A stretch of 61,224 nucleotides of DNA from an uncultured delta proteobacterium. Lineage in GTDB: Bacteria; Myxococcota_A; UBA9160; JAFDET01. The notes beneath the pieces are model-generated. The model was not told where the DNA came from, did no database searches, and saw nothing but the letters and a program-made list of their open reading frames with translations. Positions within the stretch are counted from its first letter, which is position 1, and the number at the start of each line of letters is the position of its first letter. Shown one piece after another: positions 42,282 to 50,320 of this stretch. The translations under genes and the position numbers were made by a program. Where the stretch lies: NCBI GenBank assembly GCA_947259215.1, contig CAMYLJ010000040.1, positions 1-61,224 on the forward strand. Direction: 5' to 3'.

Positions 42282-43148
42282 TTAGAGCACCACCTCGGCC
42301 AGCGCCTCGACCTGCCCGAGGTCCGACGACGCCGGCCACAAGAAGAGCTCGTCCATGCCGATCTCCTGGTAGCCGGCGACATGGGCGCGAATGGCGTCCG
42401 GGGTGGTGAGGAGTGCGTCGGTCATGCTACGCACGAACGCCTCGCCGCCGAAGGCGTAGTAGGCGGCCATGTTCCGGCGGCCCGCGTCCGCCTGGTCGCC
42501 CAGTGCGTAGTAGCCCGCGCCGACGAGCGGCAAACGGCCCGGGCGGCCCGCCTCCTCGCGCGCCTTCGCGGCGACGTCGTACGCACCTTGGACGGCGCTC
42601 GCCGAAACGGGCATGGCGATGAAGGCGTCGCCCAGGCGGCCGGCGCGGCGGAGCGCCGCCGGGGCCGCGCCGCCCAGCCAGATCGGCGGGCCGCCCGCCT
42701 GCGCGGGACGCGGGCCCACCGGACCGAGCCCGTCGGCCGCGGGCTCGCCCGCCCAGATGCGGCGCAGGGTCGCCACCAGCTCGTCCAGGCCCTTGCCGCG
42801 GCCGGCGAAGTCCGCGCCGCGCGCGGCGCGGAAGTCGTCGTCGCGCCAGCCCACGCCGAGGCCCAGATCGAGGCGCCCGCCCGAGAGCGCGTCCAGGGTG
42901 GCGGCCTGCTTGGCCAGGAGCACCGGGTCCCGGGGCGGCGCCACCATCACCGTGGTGGCCAGGCGGATGCGCTGCGTGGCACCCGCCGCGCCGGCCAGGG
43001 CCACGAGCTCCTCGTGGCTGTCGAAGACGGTGCGGCCGATGGTGCCGAGGCTCGAGAAGCCGGCCGCCTCGGCGCGGCGGGCCCACTCCACGAGGCCGGG
43101 GCCCGGCGTCGCGGGTACGCCGGTGGGAAGTCCGATCGCGATCTTCAT
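42282..43148 (-). CDS. LLM-class (luciferase-like) oxidoreductase
   Basis: This 288-residue TIM-barrel flavin or F420 oxidoreductase starts MKIAIGLPTG and has the family blocks EWARRAEAAGFSSLGTI, IRLATTVMVAPPRDPVLLAK, LDALSGGRLDLGLGVGW, the RR.W.GEP helix, and GGPPIWLGGAAPAALRRAG. The pattern matches F420-dependent LLM proteins common in mycobacteria and in some Gram-negative soil bacteria. AGGAGG lies 7 bases before ATG 43148. The substrate is unknown. It heads a short operon with the PPOX gene and the SnoaL-like fragment. Cofactor choice (FMN or F420) cannot be decided from sequence alone. Confidence 0.9.
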   Translation of the reverse strand: MKIAIGLPTGVPATPGPGLVEWARRAEAAGFSSLGTIGRTVFDSHEELVALAGAAGATQRIRLATTVMVAPPRDPVLLAKQAATLDALSGGRLDLGLGVGWRDDDFRAARGADFAGRGKGLDELVATLRRIWAGEPAADGLGPVGPRPAQAGGPPIWLGGAAPAALRRAGRLGDAFIAMPVSASAVQGAYDVAAKAREEAGRPGRLPLVGAGYYALGDQADAGRRNMAAYYAFGGEAFVRSMTDALLTTPDAIRAHVAGYQEIGMDELFLWPASSDLGQVEALAEVVL

Positions 43149-43310
43149 GAGGGGTCCTCCTGAGGCGCGTTCTGACTTGGATGCAAGGCGGGAGCGAAGG
43201 GTTCGCCGGGGCAACCCGCGGGCGGGGCCGGAGGGCCCCGCACGGGCCGACCCCGCGAACCAATCCGGCTCTTCAGGCGTACCATCTCCTGCACGACCCA
43301 GGAGGAAACC

Positions 43311-43697
43311 ATGACCACCGAGGCCCCCGCTCGGAGCGCGCTCGACGAGCCCGTCATCGAGCGCGGCGAGACCGGCATCCGGATCCTGCTGACCATCCTC
43401 TACGCCATCGCCTTCCGCGTGGCGTCCACCGTGTTCTTTGCCTTCGTGATCTTCGAGCTCGGCTGGGCGCTGGTGACGCGCCGGGTGCCGCACGACCGGG
43501 TGCGCGCCCTGGCGAATCGCATCCTCTCCTACATGTACGAGACCACCCGCTACATGAGCTACAACCTGGCCGACCGCCCCTTCCCGCTGTCGGATTTCAC
43601 CCCGGAGTTCGAGTCCGTGCCGAGCGCGGAAGAGCTGGCTCCGGACGTGGAGGCTGCCGCGGAGCGGACGCCGACGGACGAGCCCGACGCTGACTGA
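43311..43697 (+). CDS. DUF4389 membrane protein
   Basis: This 128-residue protein has one or two membrane segments (IRILLTILYAIAFRVASTVF and FAFVIFELGWALV, about 24-57). They are followed by the DUF4389 features LANRILSYMYETTRYMSYN and RPFPLSDF. The C-terminal 30 residues are acidic. The family is widespread in Proteobacteria and of unknown function. GGAGG lies 5 bases before ATG 43311. It is divergent from the LLM gene over 162 bases, which also contain an 8-bp GC stem-loop at 43222-43241. Confidence 0.88.
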   Translation: MTTEAPARSALDEPVIERGETGIRILLTILYAIAFRVASTVFFAFVIFELGWALVTRRVPHDRVRALANRILSYMYETTRYMSYNLADRPFPLSDFTPEFESVPSAEELAPDVEAAAERTPTDEPDAD

Positions 43698-43764
43698 CGG
43701 CCTCCGCGGGCGGCGCCCGATCGCCTATCCTCTCCACCACACCAACCGGTGAGGGGGAACCGTC

Positions 43765-44013
43765 GTGTCCGATTCCGAACAGGACCTCAAGCGTCAGGTC
43801 GAGGAGCTGAAGTCGCAGCTCGAGGCCGAGAAGTCCAAGAGCAAGCGGGAAATCCGCCTCCAGGTGAGCGCCAAGGGCGGCGTCTCGCTCTATGGGATCC
43901 GCCGCTTTCCCGTGACGTTCTACCAGGAGGAGTGGCACAAGATCCTCGGCATGTCCGAGGACATTCGCGGCTTCATCGCCGAGCACGCGGGCGAGCTCAC
44001 GACGAAGGACTGA
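43765..44013 (+). CDS. Small coiled-coil protein, hypothetical
   Basis: This 82-residue cytoplasmic protein starts with a charged helix of about 25 residues (DLKRQVEELKSQLEAEKSK, heptad-like). A short conserved-looking domain follows: IRLQVSAKGGVSLYGIRRFP and VTFYQEEWHKIL. The second part resembles the small proteins that accompany phage or plasmid genes in some genomes, but I recognise no family. GTG 43765 follows GAGGGGG. It is in the same direction as DUF4389, 67 bases downstream. Codon use is like its neighbours, so it is likely a real gene. Confidence 0.7.
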   Translation: MSDSEQDLKRQVEELKSQLEAEKSKSKREIRLQVSAKGGVSLYGIRRFPVTFYQEEWHKILGMSEDIRGFIAEHAGELTTKD

Positions 44014-44238
44014 AGCGCGCGTTTGGTCCCGGGGTAGGCTACCTTCCCGGACAGCGCCCAGCATCGACGAGGCAGGCACTCGACCATGCAGCCCGGCGGC
44101 TCGCCACCCCGGGGACGTTGCTCCAGCTCTCGCGAATGCGTCCCCAGCCGCCCGTGTCCAGCACCCGCCCCACACGGCGCCGATGGGACGAACGCGCCCG
44201 CCCGGCTCGCCGCGGCGGGTGGCGGAGGCAGGCGGGTC

Positions 44239-44433
44239 ATGGGGAAGAAGCTCCGACACAGCGAGGCGCGCGAGCGCGTGGGGCGGGACCTGACGCCCTC
44301 GAGCGGGCACGCGTTCGGCTCGGACCTGCGCTGCGCCTGCGGCGCCAGCTGGTTCACCCACCGCGGGCGCGACGAGCCCTGCCCGTTGCGCGCCTGCGAC
44401 CGCAAGGGCGGGCGCCACACCGGCGGAAGCTGA
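44239..44433 (+). CDS. Small Cys-containing protein, possible zinc binder
   Basis: This 64-residue basic protein contains LRCACGASWFTHRGRDEPCP and then LRACDRKGG. The four cysteines in CxC...CxxxxC spacing, together with His, suggest a single zinc site. No family is recognised. ATG 44239 follows GGAGGC; an in-frame ATG at 44086 would add a low-complexity segment and is less likely. It stands alone between the coiled-coil gene and the TPR lipoprotein. The short length makes the call moderate. Confidence 0.5.
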   Translation: MGKKLRHSEARERVGRDLTPSSGHAFGSDLRCACGASWFTHRGRDEPCPLRACDRKGGRHTGGS

Positions 44434-44491
44434 GCCCACCCGCGACCGCGGTAGCCTGGGGCCGGGTCGCGCGCCCGTTATACTCCGCCGC

Positions 44492-45478
44492 GTGCGAGCT
44501 GCGGGAACGGGATTGGGGTGCGCTCTCGCCGCGCTCGTTGGCTGCTTCACGCCTTCGGTGGACGTGGACTCGGAGGCCGAGGCCTACGAAGCCGCCGAGG
44601 TCTGCGCGCGCGGCGGCCCCGGAGCGATCTCCTCGTGCACGGGCGCCATCCGCTCGGGACACCTGGACGACGAGAACCAGGCGCGCGCCTACCTGAACCG
44701 CGGCGTCGCCTACGACCACGAGGAGCGCTACGGGGACGCCGTGGCGAGCTACACGGGCGCCATCCAGCTGAAGCCGGGCTACGCCAAGGCCTACGGCAAC
44801 CGGGCGGGGGCCTACTGGGCCGAAGGGGACCTGGAAGCCGCGCGCGACGACTACCAGGTCGCCTACGAGATGACGGGCGAGCAGGAGTACCAGCAGTACT
44901 ACGAGCGGCTCGCGGCCGAGATCGAAGGCGAGCAGCCGGCGGAGCCAGGCTACGCGCTCTGGTTCAACGGCTTCGCCTGCGAGCGCATCGGCGAGGATCC
45001 GGACTCGACCGCGGCCAACGAGATCTTCCTGACGGTCGTCGTGCAGCAGGCCGACGGCAGCGCGAAGACGGAGATCCTTCCGGGCGGGGGGAGCCCCTAC
45101 TACCCGGACGTGCGAGGCGGCGACGTGCGGCGCGGCTCGCTACGGATCTGGCGCGGGGACGACCAGCTGCTGACCCTGCGCGCGAGCCTGTGGGAGCACG
45201 ACGAGGGCGGCCCGTCGGTGAACGTCGTCGCCAACGCCATCGTGGCGTCGATCACCGGGCGCACGCGCCGCGGGCAGGACCTCGACCTGGGCCACGTGCC
45301 CCGCTCGGTGCTCGAGAGCCAGCACGACTTCCTCGGCGCCGGCGGCTTCCGCGAGTTCTCCCCCGCCGACCTCGCCCGCGAAGGCGCGAAGCGCGAGCGC
45401 GACATCGAGTACCACCTCCGCATCCGCCACACCCAGGACGCGGACTGCACCAGCTACTACCTCGCCGCCCAGGACTAG
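44492..45478 (+). CDS. TPR lipoprotein with C-terminal beta domain
   Basis: This 328-residue lipoprotein has a signal with lipobox LVGC (C18 from GTG 44492). Residues 35-140 hold tetratricopeptide-like repeats (ARAYLNRGVAYDHEERYGDA, then AIQLKPGYAKAYGNRAGAYW). From about 150 onward is a beta-rich domain with ANEIFLTVVVQQADG, GGSPYYPDVRGGDVRRGSL and LRASLWEHDEGG, whose LWEHD turn recalls C2-type folds. The C-terminal part contains DCTSYYLAAQD. It probably sits in the periplasm attached to a membrane. Function unknown; TPRs suggest protein-protein contacts. Confidence 0.8.
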   Translation: MRAAGTGLGCALAALVGCFTPSVDVDSEAEAYEAAEVCARGGPGAISSCTGAIRSGHLDDENQARAYLNRGVAYDHEERYGDAVASYTGAIQLKPGYAKAYGNRAGAYWAEGDLEAARDDYQVAYEMTGEQEYQQYYERLAAEIEGEQPAEPGYALWFNGFACERIGEDPDSTAANEIFLTVVVQQADGSAKTEILPGGGSPYYPDVRGGDVRRGSLRIWRGDDQLLTLRASLWEHDEGGPSVNVVANAIVASITGRTRRGQDLDLGHVPRSVLESQHDFLGAGGFREFSPADLAREGAKRERDIEYHLRIRHTQDADCTSYYLAAQD

Positions 45479-45529
45479 CCACGCAAGAGCGCGAACGTCC
45501 CCGCTCATTGCGCGTCCCGTCTATTGCGC

Positions 45530-46588
45530 TCAGGTGGCGAGCAGGCCCTTGCCGGTGATGAGGGGGAGGTCCAGCGGGGTGAGGGGGCGCGGGGGGGCGG
45601 CGACGACGGCGGGGATGGCGTTCACCAGCCGGGTGGCGGTCAGGAGCACGCCGCCAACGGCGTGATCGCCGTGCTCGTCTTCCATGTCGAGCTTGCAGAC
45701 GAGGCGCGGGACGCCTTCGATGATGATGTGGTAGCCGCCGTCGCTGCGGGGCCAGTCGGGCGCCAGGTCATCGTGCATGCGGGTCACGTGCTCCACCACG
45801 AGCCGGGGCTCGCCGCCCACCACGCCCATCACCTCGAAGCGCAGGGCCGCGCGAGTGCCTTCGGCGATCAACCCCATCGGGGTCTCCAGGTCGCGCTCGG
45901 CGGGCAGGCACTCGTAGCGTTGGCTGATCTCGTCGAGCTCGAGGCCGAGGCCCTCGGCCAGCAGCCGGATCGTGCCGCCCCAGGCGATCGTCAGCATGCC
46001 CGGCTGCAGCAGCAGCGGCAGCTCGTCCATGGGCTTGCCGAAGCCCATGGTGCCGAGCACCACCTCCGGCTGGTCGTAGGTGGCGTAGTTCACGATCTCC
46101 TGGATGCGGATCTGGGTCCAGCGCTCCGCAAGACCCGACAGCACGAGCGGTAGGAGATCGTTGGCGAAGCCCGGATCGATGCCGTTGAACCAGAGGCTCG
46201 CGTTGCCCTCGCGGCAGGCGTCCTCCAGCTTCTGCTGGATGTCCGGGCCCATGTGCGCCGGGTGCACCAGCGGAACGATGGAGCTCGAGACGACGTTCTT
46301 GCCCGCGCGCAGGATCCGGCAGACGTCCTCCACCGCCTCCAGCAGGCGCACGTCCGCGGTGGCGGTGTAGACGACGCAGTCGGCGTCGCTCTCCAGCAGG
46401 CTGTCGGCGTCGTTGGTCGCGATCACGCCGACGGGGCCCGTGCCGCAGAGCTCGCCGGCGTCACGCCCGGCCTTCTTCTCGCTGTGGACCCAGACGCCCG
46501 CGAGCTCGAGCTCCGGATGGTTCAAGATGGCACGCAGGCTGTAGCGCCCGACGTTGCCGGTGCTCCACTGGATGACGCGGTAGGCCAT
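45530..46588 (-). CDS. DAP-dehydrogenase-like NAD(P)-dependent oxidoreductase
   Basis: This 352-residue protein has a Rossmann start YRVIQWSTGNVGRYSLRAIL, then VWVHSEKKAGRDAGELCG, a DCVVYTAT strand end, and a C-terminal catalytic/substrate domain (IQEIVNYATYDQPEVVLGTM, VVEHVTRMHDDLAPDW). It matches the family annotated as dihydrodipicolinate reductase-like or NAD(P)H-dependent amine dehydrogenase, abundant in mycobacteria. The true substrate is unknown. The gene is divergent from ydbH: GGAGGAG precedes ATG 46588, and the ydbH start is within 100 bases, so promoters overlap. Confidence 0.88.
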   Translation of the reverse strand: MAYRVIQWSTGNVGRYSLRAILNHPELELAGVWVHSEKKAGRDAGELCGTGPVGVIATNDADSLLESDADCVVYTATADVRLLEAVEDVCRILRAGKNVVSSSIVPLVHPAHMGPDIQQKLEDACREGNASLWFNGIDPGFANDLLPLVLSGLAERWTQIRIQEIVNYATYDQPEVVLGTMGFGKPMDELPLLLQPGMLTIAWGGTIRLLAEGLGLELDEISQRYECLPAERDLETPMGLIAEGTRAALRFEVMGVVGGEPRLVVEHVTRMHDDLAPDWPRSDGGYHIIIEGVPRLVCKLDMEDEHGDHAVGGVLLTATRLVNAIPAVVAAPPRPLTPLDLPLITGKGLLAT

Positions 46589-46667
46589 GGGGGGCTCCTC
46601 CTCTGCCGTCGCGGTCGGCCGGGCGACCGTAGCGCATGGGCCGGGAGTGGCCCTGCGCCGCGGTTTG

Positions 46668-48785
46668 GTGGACCGTCTCCGCGTGCGGCGATGGATCTAC
46701 GCGCTGGCGGTGCTGCTGGCCCTCGTCGGGCTGGTCCTGATGCTCTTCGTGCAGTCCGTCGAGTGGGGCATCCTGCGGCTGGCCCGCGCGGCGGGCGTCG
46801 AGCACCTGGAGCTGGACGTACGAAGCGTCGGCTGGGGCACGATCGCGCTGGCGAATGTGCGGCTCGGCGAGGGCGAGCCCGTGAGGGTGGACGCGGTCGA
46901 AGCCGTCTGGAGCCGCGCCGGCCTCGCCCAGGGACGCCTCGACCGCCTGCGGCTCGACGGGCTGGAGGTGGACGGCGTCTGGACGCCGACGGGTCCGTCG
47001 ATCCCGGGCCTCGAACGCGACGAGCCCGAAGAGGAGCCGCCGGCGCTCGACCAGCCCGTGGAGCCGGAGCCCGAGGCGGACGCCTCGCTGCTGCCCGCCC
47101 TTCCCGCGCGCGAGATCGAGCTGCACGACGCGGAGATCGTCTTCACCGGACCGGACGGCAGTTTGCGGATCGAGGCCGACGTGAACGCCCGCGGCGAAGG
47201 CAGGATCGCGGCCAGCGCGCGCGGACTCGTACTCCGGGGCGTCGGCGAAGGACTCGAAGCGGAGTGGCGGCTCGACCTCGAGCGCGACGGGGACGTGCTG
47301 CGCTTCGCCGCCGCGGACGGGCTGCGGCTGCGCGCCGAGCGCCTGGACGCGGCGGAGGGAGAGACGCCGGCGGGTCCCGCAACGCTCTCGCTCGAGACGC
47401 GTGGCACCCTCGCGTGGCTGGACGAAGAGGGGCAGGCGGAGCTGCGCCTCGCACCCGGGGACGTGGACCTCGTCTGGACGGGTGCCGGCAGCGACGATCC
47501 CCTGCGACTGGAGGGCGTGACGCCCGCCGTCATCGTCAACGCCGCGCCGAGCCGGGGCCGGATCGCGCGCCTGCACCTGCGCGCGGGCGGAGGGTCGCTG
47601 GCGCTTCCGGCCCAGGAGCTCGCGGCCAAGGACTTCGATCTGGACGTGCGCCTGCGACCGGGCGAACCGGACGCGCCGCCTGCCGGCCACGCCCGGATCG
47701 CGCGCCTCGTGAGCCGCAGCGACCCGCCGCGCTTCGCGCCGCTCCGGCTCGACGCGGCGCTCGCCCCGGACGACGCGGCGCCGCGGCTGGTGGCGCGCGT
47801 GCTGCCGGCAGGCTCCGACGAGCTGCTCGTCTCCATCGACGCGCGCGGCGCACTGGCAGCAGGCACGGCGCAGGTCACGCTCGGCCCCGTGGATCTCGGC
47901 AGCCTGCGGCGCGTGGTGCCGGTCCTGGGCGCCAGCCTCGAGGCGGCCGCAGGCCTCGTGCAGGGCGAGGGCACGTTCGGCTGGTCGGACGCGGCGTTCG
48001 ACGCGGACCTGCGCCTGCGGCTCGAGAACGCGTCGATCGGCTACGAGGGAGACACGATCGAACAAATCGCCGGCCAGCTGCGTCTCAGGGGGTGGCCGCC
48101 GGCGACGACGGCGCCGCAGACGCTGCGCGCGGGGCGTGGCGTCTGGGGGTTGCCGTTCACGGAGGGCGCAATCGTCTTCAGCCTGGATGCCAAGCAGCGC
48201 CTGACGATCCGGGAAGCCGGGGCGTCCGTGGCGGGCGGTCGGCTGCGCGCGTCGGGCGTGCTCGATCCCGCCGCCGAGGAGCAGCGGCTCGACGTGGTGC
48301 TCGACGGGATCGACCTGGGCGCCCTGTTCGACCTGGCCGAGGTGGAGGGGCTCGAGGTGAGCGGCGTCGTCGACGGCACGCTGACGGGCGTCCTCGGTGC
48401 CGGCGGCGTGCGCTACGAGGACGGCCAGCTGGAGACGCGGCCCGGCGGGGGCACGATCCGCTACCGGCCGCCGGGGCAGCCGCCCGTCGCCTACGACGAG
48501 GTCGACACGACCCGCGTCACCCGCGCGGCGCTCCAGAACTTCCGCTACGAGCAGCTGCGCGGTACGCTGGCCGGCGAGGCGGAAGGAGACCTTCACATCG
48601 AGCTGCGGCTGGACGGAGCCAACCCGGACCTCTACGACGGCCACCCGATCCGGCTCGACCTGAACTTGAACGGCCCCTTCCTGCGCCTCGTGCGTAGCTA
48701 CCGGGCCTACGAGGACCCGCTTGGCGACCCCGAGCTGCAGCGCCAGCTCGAGGAGCGCCGACGTGGGACCGGGGAGACGCGATGA
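46668..48785 (+). CDS. ydbH: YdbH-type AsmA-like protein
   Basis: This protein of about 705 residues has one N-terminal membrane helix (WIYALAVLLALVGLVLMLF) and a long periplasmic beta-rich region typical of AsmA-like bridge proteins: repeated short strands with LRLDGLEVDGVW, AREIELHDAEIVF, and the C-terminal YdbH domain (GGTIRYRPPGQPPVAYDEVD, LHIELRLDGANPDLYDGHPI, LDLNLNGPFLRLVRSY). In E. coli YdbH is one of three partly redundant proteins that carry phospholipid to the outer membrane. The identity is supported by the two following genes, ynbE and ydbL types. The start is uncertain (GTG 46647 or 46668). Its TGA overlaps the next ATG. Confidence 0.88.
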   Translation: MDRLRVRRWIYALAVLLALVGLVLMLFVQSVEWGILRLARAAGVEHLELDVRSVGWGTIALANVRLGEGEPVRVDAVEAVWSRAGLAQGRLDRLRLDGLEVDGVWTPTGPSIPGLERDEPEEEPPALDQPVEPEPEADASLLPALPAREIELHDAEIVFTGPDGSLRIEADVNARGEGRIAASARGLVLRGVGEGLEAEWRLDLERDGDVLRFAAADGLRLRAERLDAAEGETPAGPATLSLETRGTLAWLDEEGQAELRLAPGDVDLVWTGAGSDDPLRLEGVTPAVIVNAAPSRGRIARLHLRAGGGSLALPAQELAAKDFDLDVRLRPGEPDAPPAGHARIARLVSRSDPPRFAPLRLDAALAPDDAAPRLVARVLPAGSDELLVSIDARGALAAGTAQVTLGPVDLGSLRRVVPVLGASLEAAAGLVQGEGTFGWSDAAFDADLRLRLENASIGYEGDTIEQIAGQLRLRGWPPATTAPQTLRAGRGVWGLPFTEGAIVFSLDAKQRLTIREAGASVAGGRLRASGVLDPAAEEQRLDVVLDGIDLGALFDLAEVEGLEVSGVVDGTLTGVLGAGGVRYEDGQLETRPGGGTIRYRPPGQPPVAYDEVDTTRVTRAALQNFRYEQLRGTLAGEAEGDLHIELRLDGANPDLYDGHPIRLDLNLNGPFLRLVRSYRAYEDPLGDPELQRQLEERRRGTGETR

Positions 48786-48964
48786 CCCTGCGCATGGCCT
48801 TGTTCGTGGCGCTGGCCCTGGCGGCCTGCACGCCCAAGGTGGAGGTCCAGGCACCGAAGGAGCCGATCCACCTGATCGTGGACGTGAATGTGAAGCACGA
48901 GCTCTACGTCAAGCTCGACAAGGACGCCGAGAAGCTGATCAACGAGAACGAGGACATCTTCTGA
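48782..48964 (+). CDS. ynbE: YnbE-type small outer-membrane lipoprotein
   Basis: This 60-residue lipoprotein has lipobox LAAC (C16). The short mature part reads PKVEVQAPKEPIHLIVDVNV and KHELYVKLDKDAEKLI, which matches the YnbE family. In E. coli YnbE is thought to oligomerise at the outer membrane and pair by beta-strands with the end of YdbH. The IHLIVDVNVKHEL strand is clear here. It overlaps ydbH at ATGA and ydbL at TGATG, so the three genes are translationally coupled in the same order as in enterobacteria. Confidence 0.88.
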   Translation: MTLRMALFVALALAACTPKVEVQAPKEPIHLIVDVNVKHELYVKLDKDAEKLINENEDIF

Positions 48965-49323
48965 TGAGCCGATCCACCCGAATTCCCTTGACCGCCGTCG
49001 CGTTGCTGGCCTTCACGCTGTCGGCGCTGGTGGCGACGCCGGCGAGCGCCCTGCCCGAGGCCTTGGAGGACGCCAAGGCGTCCGGCGCCATCGGCGAGCA
49101 GGCCGACGGCTACCTGGGCGTGCGCACGAAGGTATCCGCCGATGTGCAGGCTGCACTCGACGGCGTGAACTCCCAGCGCAGCGCCGAGTACGCGAAGATC
49201 GCCGAGAAGCGTGGCACCGACCCAACCGCGGCGGCGGCGGTCACCGGCGCGCGGCTTCTGGGGCGCGAGCCTGCCGGCCACTGGATCCGCGACAAGAACG
49301 CCAAGTGGGTCCAGAAGCAGTAG
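48964..49323 (+). CDS. ydbL: YdbL-type periplasmic protein (DUF1318)
   Basis: This 119-residue protein has a Sec signal (ALLAFTLSALVATPASA). The mature part contains LEDAKASGAIGEQADGYLGV, SAEYAKIAEKRGTDPTAAAA and the terminal GHWIRDKNAKWVQK, as in YdbL/DUF1318. YdbL is believed to act as a periplasmic helper for YnbE assembly. It is the last gene of the three-gene operon; a 15-bp stem hairpin and degenerate palindromic repeats follow within 30 bases and may end transcription. Confidence 0.92.
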   Translation: MSRSTRIPLTAVALLAFTLSALVATPASALPEALEDAKASGAIGEQADGYLGVRTKVSADVQAALDGVNSQRSAEYAKIAEKRGTDPTAAAAVTGARLLGREPAGHWIRDKNAKWVQKQ

Positions 49324-49340
49324 GCCGGAACGCCGAACCC

Positions 49341-49457
49341 AGAAACAGGGACGCTCCTGGACTCGACGTCCAGGAGCGTCCCCGGCTCAGTCCGCAGGCC
49401 GATCGGCCAGGAGTGTCCCTCGGCGCAAAGGTCGAGGAACGTCCCCGTTCTTACGGC
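49341..49457. repeat. Degenerate palindromic repeat cluster
   Basis: AGAAACAGGGACGCTCC at the left resembles the type A arm AAGAAACGGGGACGGTCC. A perfect 15-base stem (49348-49362 with 49368-49382, loop TCGAC) is followed by a GGCCGATCGGCC palindrome (about 49398-49409), then by GGAACGTCCCCGTTCTTA. It looks like two or more decayed copies lying between the convergent ydbL gene and the NPC-repeat gene. The hairpin may act as a terminator. Confidence 0.65.
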
Positions 49458-49771
49458 TGGCAGGGATTACAGGGGTTGCAGGGGTTTTCCTTGGCGCAGA
49501 GTTCCTTGCCCTGCTCCTTGGCGCGCTTGCCCATCTTCGCGTTCCAGTCGTCGCGCAGGGCCTGAACCTTCTCGGCCGGCTCGCCGGCCATCTTGGCGGC
49601 CTGCTTCGAGTCCTTGTAGGCCTTCCACTCTTCCGCGGTTGCCACGTCCTTGCCCTTCACGCACTCGGCGGCGGCTTCGCCGCCCTCGTGATGCTCCGCA
49701 GCGGCCAGGGGCGCGAACCCTGAGACGAGTGCGGCAACGGCGACCGCGCAGACGATGCGTCGAATATCCAT
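49451..49771 (-). CDS. Secreted small protein ending in NPC repeats
   Basis: This 106-residue protein has a signal peptide (VCAVAVAALVSGFAPLAAA), a His/Glu-rich start (EHHEGGEAAAEC), a charged helical middle (TAEEWKAYKDSKQAAKMAGE) and the C-terminal tail CAKENPCNPCNPCQP. The three Cys spaced every third residue could bind a soft metal such as copper or form a modification site. I recognise no named family, though Cys-Pro tails of this type occur on small periplasmic proteins of several Proteobacteria. GGAGGG is 4 bases from ATG 49771. It ends inside the degenerate repeat cluster. Confidence 0.75.
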   Translation of the reverse strand: MDIRRIVCAVAVAALVSGFAPLAAAEHHEGGEAAAECVKGKDVATAEEWKAYKDSKQAAKMAGEPAEKVQALRDDWNAKMGKRAKEQGKELCAKENPCNPCNPCQP

Positions 49772-49817
49772 ACAGCCCTCCTTGAAGATCGGAACTCCGA
49801 TCGTAAGGCCCCGGACC

Positions 49818-50318
49818 CTAGCAGCTGAGTTCCGCAAGTCCCGTGATCCACCGCACCAACGTTCCCCCCTGGGTGGCAGCCTTGAGCCCATGGTCGTCGT
49901 CCCGCTCGAGGAGGCGCACGTGGGCCGGATTCCCCGCGGCGGCCAGCTCGCGGCTGTCCTGGATCGGGACCACGAGGTCGTCTCTGGCGTGGGCGATCCA
50001 GACGGGCACCTCGGCGGGGAGCCGAGCCGGCAGTCCCCGGCGCAGCCCGGCCTGGGCGAGCAGCAGTGTCGGGCCGCGCCAGGCGCCGCGTTGCAGGAGC
50101 GCCAGCACGACGGCACCGCCGTACGACGAGCCGACCAGCACGTGCGGGTCGAAGTCGCGGACGAGCTCCGCGTGCAGGCGCACGCAGGCCTCGAAGTCGC
50201 TGGTGTCCATGGCCGGCGTGCGCGCGTGGAAGTGTTCGGCGAGCACCCGCGCCTTGCGGCCGCGAGGGCTGCCCTCGAGGCCGTGGGCGAACTGGACGCG
50301 GACGTCGGAGCGAGCCAG
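49818..50318 (-). CDS. Alpha/beta hydrolase, YqiA/dienelactone-like, start unclear
   Basis: The protein of about 166 residues starts near VQFAHGLEGSPRGRKARVLA, has the nucleophile elbow VGSSYGGAV, the acid in IAHARDDLVVP, and the histidine in RDDDHGL. This is the small esterase type (YqiA-like; HG.EGSP start). No ATG, GTG or TTG lies at the expected place: the nearest ATG (50555) would put 80 unrelated residues first and overlap the upstream gene. CTG 50318 is used here; it starts directly after the upstream TAG. Translation may depend on re-initiation. The family is clear, the start is not. Confidence 0.72.
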   Translation of the reverse strand: MARSDVRVQFAHGLEGSPRGRKARVLAEHFHARTPAMDTSDFEACVRLHAELVRDFDPHVLVGSSYGGAVVLALLQRGAWRGPTLLLAQAGLRRGLPARLPAEVPVWIAHARDDLVVPIQDSRELAAAGNPAHVRLLERDDDHGLKAATQGGTLVRWITGLAELSC

Positions 50319-50320
50319 GG

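Noticed and set aside
43222-43241. Eight-base GC stem-loop between the LLM and DUF4389 genes as a terminator
   Set aside because: The flanking genes diverge, so no transcript needs to end there, and no T-tract follows; a chance GC hairpin is likely.
45484-45530. Possible decayed palindromic repeat (GAACGTCCCC and GCGCGTCCCG)
   Set aside because: Only short pieces resemble the family, no arm pairing is visible, and the match is too weak to call.
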